The notes below the pieces were generated by a model. It saw nothing but the letters and a program-made list of their open reading frames with translations, searched no databases and was not told the DNA's origin. 9,060 nt of DNA, taken from positions 1 to 9,060 of the forward strand of contig PSRH01000244.1 in the NCBI GenBank assembly GCA_003175915.1, given 5' to 3'. Positions 6,323 through 9,060 of the stretch are shown piece after piece. The position numbers and the translations under genes were made by a program. Source of the stretch: Candidatus Melainabacteria bacterium (GTDB lineage Bacteria > Cyanobacteriota > Vampirovibrionia > Obscuribacterales > Obscuribacteraceae). How positions within the stretch are numbered: the stretch's first letter is position 1; the number at the start of each line of letters is the position of its first letter.

Positions 6323-6781
6323 ATGATTGACGACAAGGCGACAAGCCAAAAAACAGATAAATCCAAAAAAACATTTACCATTTTGACTTTGCTTACCATA
6401 GCGATGTTACTGCCGGGAATTTGTACCAATGGAACAGCCGGCTCGGGAGAAGCGGCGGAGAAATTTGACCGAAGCCAGAGCATGTTGATCAACCTCAAGA
6501 GTGCTCCAATGTCCGCTGGCTATTTCATCATCCACTCCTACAGCGCTTCTAAAGTGATGGCTCGCGATCTAGATAAAGCACTGAATCAGGTGGTGGAAGT
6601 AGACAAAACCTATGCAAAATCTCGTCACAAGCCAGACAATCGCTACCTCGAAAACGCCTGTTTGAAGATTACAGTTGCTCGTCAAACAGCGGAGCAATTA
6701 AAGTTCCAGTTGAGTGACGCCTACTCCGAGTTGAAGGACTCGATAGAAGAGACGATGGTCACCGATTCGAATTTCCACTAA
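6323..6781 (+). CDS. Membrane-anchored or exported protein, unknown function
   Basis: I do not recognise this protein. Starting at the ATG at 6323 it has 152 residues. A hydrophilic, lysine-rich N-terminus (1-16) precedes one hydrophobic segment (17-34, FTILTLLTIAMLLPGI). This could be a signal anchor or be cleaved near the Gly/Ala-rich stretch at 37-45. Cys34 is not in a good lipobox. The rest (46-148) is polar and mostly helical, with coiled-coil-like stretches at 80-98 and 115-143 and one internal cysteine (Cys113). A TTG at 6278 would extend the reading frame by 15 residues, placing the hydrophobic segment further in; the ATG seems better, though its ribosome site (CGGGA) is weak. The gene is divergent from the small membrane protein gene and its stop codon lies inside a stem-loop at 6762-6791. 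Confidence 0.7.
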   Translation: MIDDKATSQKTDKSKKTFTILTLLTIAMLLPGICTNGTAGSGEAAEKFDRSQSMLINLKSAPMSAGYFIIHSYSASKVMARDLDKALNQVVEVDKTYAKSRHKPDNRYLENACLKITVARQTAEQLKFQLSDAYSELKDSIEETMVTDSNFH

Positions 6782-6795
6782 ATTGAGTCGGGTTT
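6762..6795 (+). terminator. Stem-loop at the end of the 6323-6781 gene, possible terminator
   Basis: CCGATTC-g-AATTT (6762-6774) pairs with AAATTGAGTCGG (6780-6791). This gives twelve base pairs including one G-U, with one bulged G and a five-base loop (CCACT). It spans the stop codon and is followed by GTTT, a short T-run. It could end transcription of the plus-strand gene before the convergent transpeptidase gene, whose stop begins at 6796. The poor T-tract makes it a weak intrinsic terminator. Confidence 0.42.
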
Positions 6796-7324
6796 AGCGA
6801 GTCGCTTCTTGCTTGACTTTATCGTTGACCACTTCCTCAATGCGGATAGTCGTTTGCGGAGTCAGTTCTTTGACTACTGCCAAAAGATCATCCATGGCAA
6901 GGGCGATACAACCGCTCGTCGGTACATAGTCATCTAGCACCACGTGCATAAAGATGGCACTACCATCCCCAGGACGAATGGGGTTATCGTTATAACCGAT
7001 CACTACGATCAGGTCGTACCTATGATCTTGGAGCCATAGCTCTTCGTGGCTAGCGGCGTAGGGCAATTTCACGAAGCAATTGTAGTTAGGATCGGCAGAA
7101 TCATCACACCAACCGTCTGACTGCGTCAGGGCTCGGATCGGCAATTGGCATGGCGGCTCTGCTATACGATCAGCGCGATAAAACACTTCTCGGAAATAAA
7201 AGGTACCAACTGGTGTACAACCGTCAGCTTCCTTTTTGTCCATAGATATTCCATTGCGTCCAACAGCACATCGAAAGATTTTATCGCCGATTACCAGACG
7301 ATCATTCTTGAGCAATAATTCCAT
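6794..7324 (-). CDS. L,D-transpeptidase (YkuD domain, COG3786-like)
   Basis: YkuD-domain enzymes form 3-3 cross-links in peptidoglycan, attach proteins to it, or reverse such links. The 176-residue product matches the YkuD fold almost end to end. It shows KIFRCAVGRNGIS (15-27), GCTPVGTFYF (35-44), SDGWCDDSADPNYN (69-82), the core YDLIVVIGYND (103-113), and the catalytic signature from His127 to Ser137-Gly138-Cys139 (FMHVVLDDYVPTSGCIAL), where Cys139 is the nucleophile. This wording is that of the stand-alone COG3786 group. An ATG at 7378 would add 18 residues with no family match and leave only 24 bases to the divergent gene. I prefer 7324, where the protein begins at the usual distance from the first strand. 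Neither start has a clear ribosome site. Neither version shows a signal peptide, which is odd for an enzyme whose known substrates are periplasmic. It is divergent from the dipeptidase gene. Confidence 0.9.
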   Translation of the reverse strand: MELLLKNDRLVIGDKIFRCAVGRNGISMDKKEADGCTPVGTFYFREVFYRADRIAEPPCQLPIRALTQSDGWCDDSADPNYNCFVKLPYAASHEELWLQDHRYDLIVVIGYNDNPIRPGDGSAIFMHVVLDDYVPTSGCIALAMDDLLAVVKELTPQTTIRIEEVVNDKVKQEATR

Positions 7325-7402
7325 AAAATTATCAAAACCAGTTCTAACCTGGGAACAAGAGGATGCCGATGATAACATGCTTACGGCAATTGAGGTGAAC
7401 TA

Positions 7403-8197
7403 GTGATAGAGACTTTGACGACCAACGCAAAAGGCGACTTTCGCAAGCAGCCGATCGGCAAGCGGGCGGATTCTCGCACCGCACTTGATTATCATAGTTT
7501 CGCCATTGACTTAGAGAGCAAAGGCAATCAAGAAAAGCTCGTTGATTTAGCCCAGAACGGTGTAGCATGCCAATCGGCTTATACAAAAGCGATGGCACCA
7601 TATCATTGTGCTTTTGCCTCGGCATTGCCGACTGTCTATGTCCGAGAGGGCATCGCTATAAAGTTGCAGGAAGTAAATAACCTCTTGAGGCCATATGAAG
7701 TTGAGATATTGGCTCTGGATGGGTATCGCCCAATTGCTCTGCAGAAGGAGCTATGGGATTACTTTATCGAAAAGGGCAGACAGGCATCAGCCGAAGCAAG
7801 CGATGAAGAGCTTGTGCGCTTCGCCGGACAGTATTGCTCTGACCCGCGCCAATTTGATCCGTCCAATTACCGAACCTGGCCTGTGCACAATACCGGCGGA
7901 GCGATCGATTTGACGCTGCGCCGGCTGGCTGAGGGGCAAGAGTTGTTTATGGGCGGGATTTTCGACGATGCCGACGAAATATCCTGGACGCGTCACTATG
8001 AGGATGAGCGTCATACTTCTGAATCAGCCCAAGAAGCGCGGCGTAATCGGCGGCTTCTTTACCACTCGATGTGCGCCGCTGGATTTGAAAACTATCACTA
8101 CGAATGGTGGCACTACGATCTGGGCACACAGATGTGGGCCATGCATCGAGGCAAAAATAGTCATGCCTATTATGGTCGTGCTGAACTACCAGCATAA
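7403..8197 (+). CDS. Peptidase M15 family, VanX-like D-alanyl-D-alanine dipeptidase
   Basis: VanX/DdpX enzymes are zinc enzymes that split D-Ala-D-Ala. The 264-residue protein carries the whole expected set: DGYRP with Arg109 (equivalent to VanX Arg71), the zinc motif HNTGGAID with His162 and Asp169, and EWWH with catalytic Glu234 and zinc ligand His237. A FDDADE segment (187-192) and DLTL after the zinc motif also fit. The serine common two residues before the first zinc histidine is Pro160 here. No signal peptide is seen, as in cytoplasmic VanX. The GTG at 7403 has GAGGTGA at 7392-7398, a strong ribosome site. An extended -10-like TGATAACAT (7370-7378) is a weak promoter candidate. No vanH- or vanA-like gene is present in the window, so a glycopeptide-resistance role is not supported; peptidoglycan turnover or dipeptide use is likelier. 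A D,D-carboxypeptidase of the same family is the main alternative. Confidence 0.9.
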   Translation: MIETLTTNAKGDFRKQPIGKRADSRTALDYHSFAIDLESKGNQEKLVDLAQNGVACQSAYTKAMAPYHCAFASALPTVYVREGIAIKLQEVNNLLRPYEVEILALDGYRPIALQKELWDYFIEKGRQASAEASDEELVRFAGQYCSDPRQFDPSNYRTWPVHNTGGAIDLTLRRLAEGQELFMGGIFDDADEISWTRHYEDERHTSESAQEARRNRRLLYHSMCAAGFENYHYEWWHYDLGTQMWAMHRGKNSHAYYGRAELPA

Positions 8198-8201
8198 CTG
8201 A

Positions 8202-8642
8202 TTAAAGTCCGCCCGAAGCAAGATCTCTTTGCTGGCTCCAATTCACCAGTGGCATGAATGGCTTGCCATCTCTGGCGATGGAAACTCGCGGACGGTCAGC
8301 ACCGATCACTGCTTCTCTCTCGTTCTTGAGGAGGTGAGCCAGCCTGTCAAGTTGTCCATCATTGACCTTGCTCACCAACCTTAGATTGTTGATCAGATCA
8401 GTCTTCTGTTTTATGTGCATGGCAATCAGTTTCAAATGCTGATCTTCGGCATTGATCGTTTGCACTTTGATGCTTGGATTGAAAAAGACCGGCCGCTGTG
8501 TAGGCTTGCCGCTAAGTATTGTCTCTGCGATCTGTTCGACAGTGACGTGGTCCAAAACTCTAATTATTCTGAGGGCTTCGACGACGTTTTGCCAGTCTTC
8601 AGAATAGAGTTTGTAGAGCAGTTCTGATAACTTCACCAACAT
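8202..8642 (-). CDS. Hypothetical helical protein
   Basis: I do not recognise this 146-residue protein. It has no signal peptide or membrane segment and no cysteine. Residues 1-45 look like three amphipathic helices (LSELLYKLYSEDWQNVVEAL, then VTVEQIAETIL). Residues 65-110 form further helices rich in Leu, Lys and Asn (HLKLIAMHIKQ, LDRLAHLLKNERE). A less helical tail (111-146) carries a short strand-like phrase, RPRVSIARDGKPFMPL. It is probably a cytoplasmic binding or adaptor protein, but this is only a guess from composition. The ATG at 8642 has GAGGGG nine bases upstream. Its stop codon is four bases from that of the convergent dipeptidase gene. Confidence 0.65.
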   Translation of the reverse strand: MLVKLSELLYKLYSEDWQNVVEALRIIRVLDHVTVEQIAETILSGKPTQRPVFFNPSIKVQTINAEDQHLKLIAMHIKQKTDLINNLRLVSKVNDGQLDRLAHLLKNEREAVIGADRPRVSIARDGKPFMPLVNWSQQRDLASGGL

Positions 8643-8812
8643 AAGGTACGCCCCTCGCTAAGGCTGCTTTTAGGGCTATGCCCATTGCTCAGCTCCGAAT
8701 CTCTTAACTTTTGCTAATCGGCTCTGGGCGCCAAGTTCGGCTACCTCAGCCACAACTATAGATGTGTCAGAATTCTCCCGGTCAAAGGTGACAACCATTT
8801 GGGAGGTAGTGT

Positions 8813-9060
8813 ATGAATCGCAGGATCTGGTCTTCTCCGTTTCTTGCCTCGGCCCTTGTTTTGATTCTGGCGACAACCACCCAGGCGAAGAAAAATGAGC
8901 AGTCCCAAGAGGAGTCCATCCCATATGCCGCCATTTATGGCATGGCTGGGGAATCCTACATTCTCTACGGCACCGGCGGCATCACCATCGAAGAGAGCCC
9001 GAAGCCCGGCATGTGGCATTCGAACATGAAGAGCTACAAAATCTGCATTGATGGAAGCGG
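8813..9060 (+). CDS. Exported hypothetical protein, N-terminal part only
   Basis: The frame is open from the ATG at 8813 to the right edge, giving 82 full codons. GGGAGG at 8801-8806, six bases upstream, is an excellent ribosome site. The N-terminus (MNRRIWSS, then hydrophobic 9-20, ending in TTTQA at 25) is a signal peptide. The mature part begins with a charged stretch (KKNEQSQEES) and continues with GESYILYGTGGITIEES and a Trp/Cys-containing segment that looks like beta structure. No family is recognised from this fragment. TATAGA at 8757-8762 might be a -10 box, but there is no convincing -35. Confidence 0.75.
   Translation, partial: MNRRIWSSPFLASALVLILATTTQAKKNEQSQEESIPYAAIYGMAGESYILYGTGGITIEESPKPGMWHSNMKSYKICIDGS

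Noticed and set aside
7344..7625. A 93-codon minus-strand frame overlapping the dipeptidase and transpeptidase starts
   Set aside because: It overlaps two well-supported genes, has no ribosome site and no domain pattern.
7403..8197. Part of a vancomycin-resistance (vanHAX) cluster
   Set aside because: Only a VanX-like enzyme is present; no D-lactate dehydrogenase, D-Ala-D-Lac ligase or two-component regulator is visible in the window.
8673..8683. GGGC-TAT-GCCC interrupted palindrome upstream of the 8202-8642 gene
   Set aside because: Four-base arms are too short to stand out from chance, and no promoter boxes lie around it.
8676..9019. Two minus-strand frames (8676-8924 and 8756-9019)
   Set aside because: Both are antisense to the plus-strand gene at 8813, which has GGGAGG, an ATG and a signal peptide. 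The minus-strand products look like composition artefacts.

Overview
The window looks like a chromosomal segment of a Gram-negative (diderm) bacterium. It carries a lipid A acyltransferase, a Skp/OmpH-type periplasmic chaperone and a BamA outer-membrane assembly protein, and many of its small proteins start with signal peptides. The BamA has three POTRA domains, as in cyanobacterial Omp85, rather than the five of proteobacteria. With the number of unrecognised small secreted proteins, this suggests a lineage such as the non-photosynthetic cyanobacterial relatives (Melainabacteria/Obscuribacterales). That placement is a low-confidence inference from general features, not from a marker gene. I see no rRNA, tRNA, CRISPR array, insertion sequence, integrase or phage gene.

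Left part (1-3714, minus strand): an outer-membrane biogenesis cluster is read right to left as bamA (1633-3663), ompH/skp (1024-1533) and lpxD (1-952, running off the left edge). This is the order known from the bamA-skp-lpxD locus of Gram-negative bacteria. A good sigma70-type promoter with an extended -10 lies just upstream of bamA. A hairpin flanked by a 9-base direct repeat sits between ompH and lpxD.

Middle part (3715-6190): divergent from bamA is a plus-strand pair, a small exported TPR-like protein (3796-4215, TTG start) and thymidylate kinase tmk (4291-4929). It converges on a minus-strand gene for an exported Tyr/Asn/Pro-rich protein (4939-5634). Next, also on the minus strand, is a 128-residue multi-pass membrane protein of unknown function (5803-6189).

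Right part (6190-9060): a plus-strand gene for a membrane-anchored or exported protein of unknown function (6323-6781) ends in a stem-loop where it meets a minus-strand L,D-transpeptidase (YkuD family, 6794-7324). Divergent from the transpeptidase is an M15/VanX-like D-Ala-D-Ala dipeptidase with an intact catalytic set (7403-8197). These two form a peptidoglycan-metabolism pair. An unrecognised helical protein (8202-8642, minus) converges on the dipeptidase gene with a 4-base gap. The window ends inside an exported hypothetical protein (8813-9060, plus).

Most of the window concerns the cell envelope: outer-membrane protein insertion, lipid A synthesis, peptidoglycan cross-linking or turnover, and exported proteins of unknown role. 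I found no convincing new defence or mobile system. The items most worth a second look are the signal-less transpeptidase/dipeptidase pair, the three tightly convergent gene pairs, and the unrecognised exported or membrane proteins.
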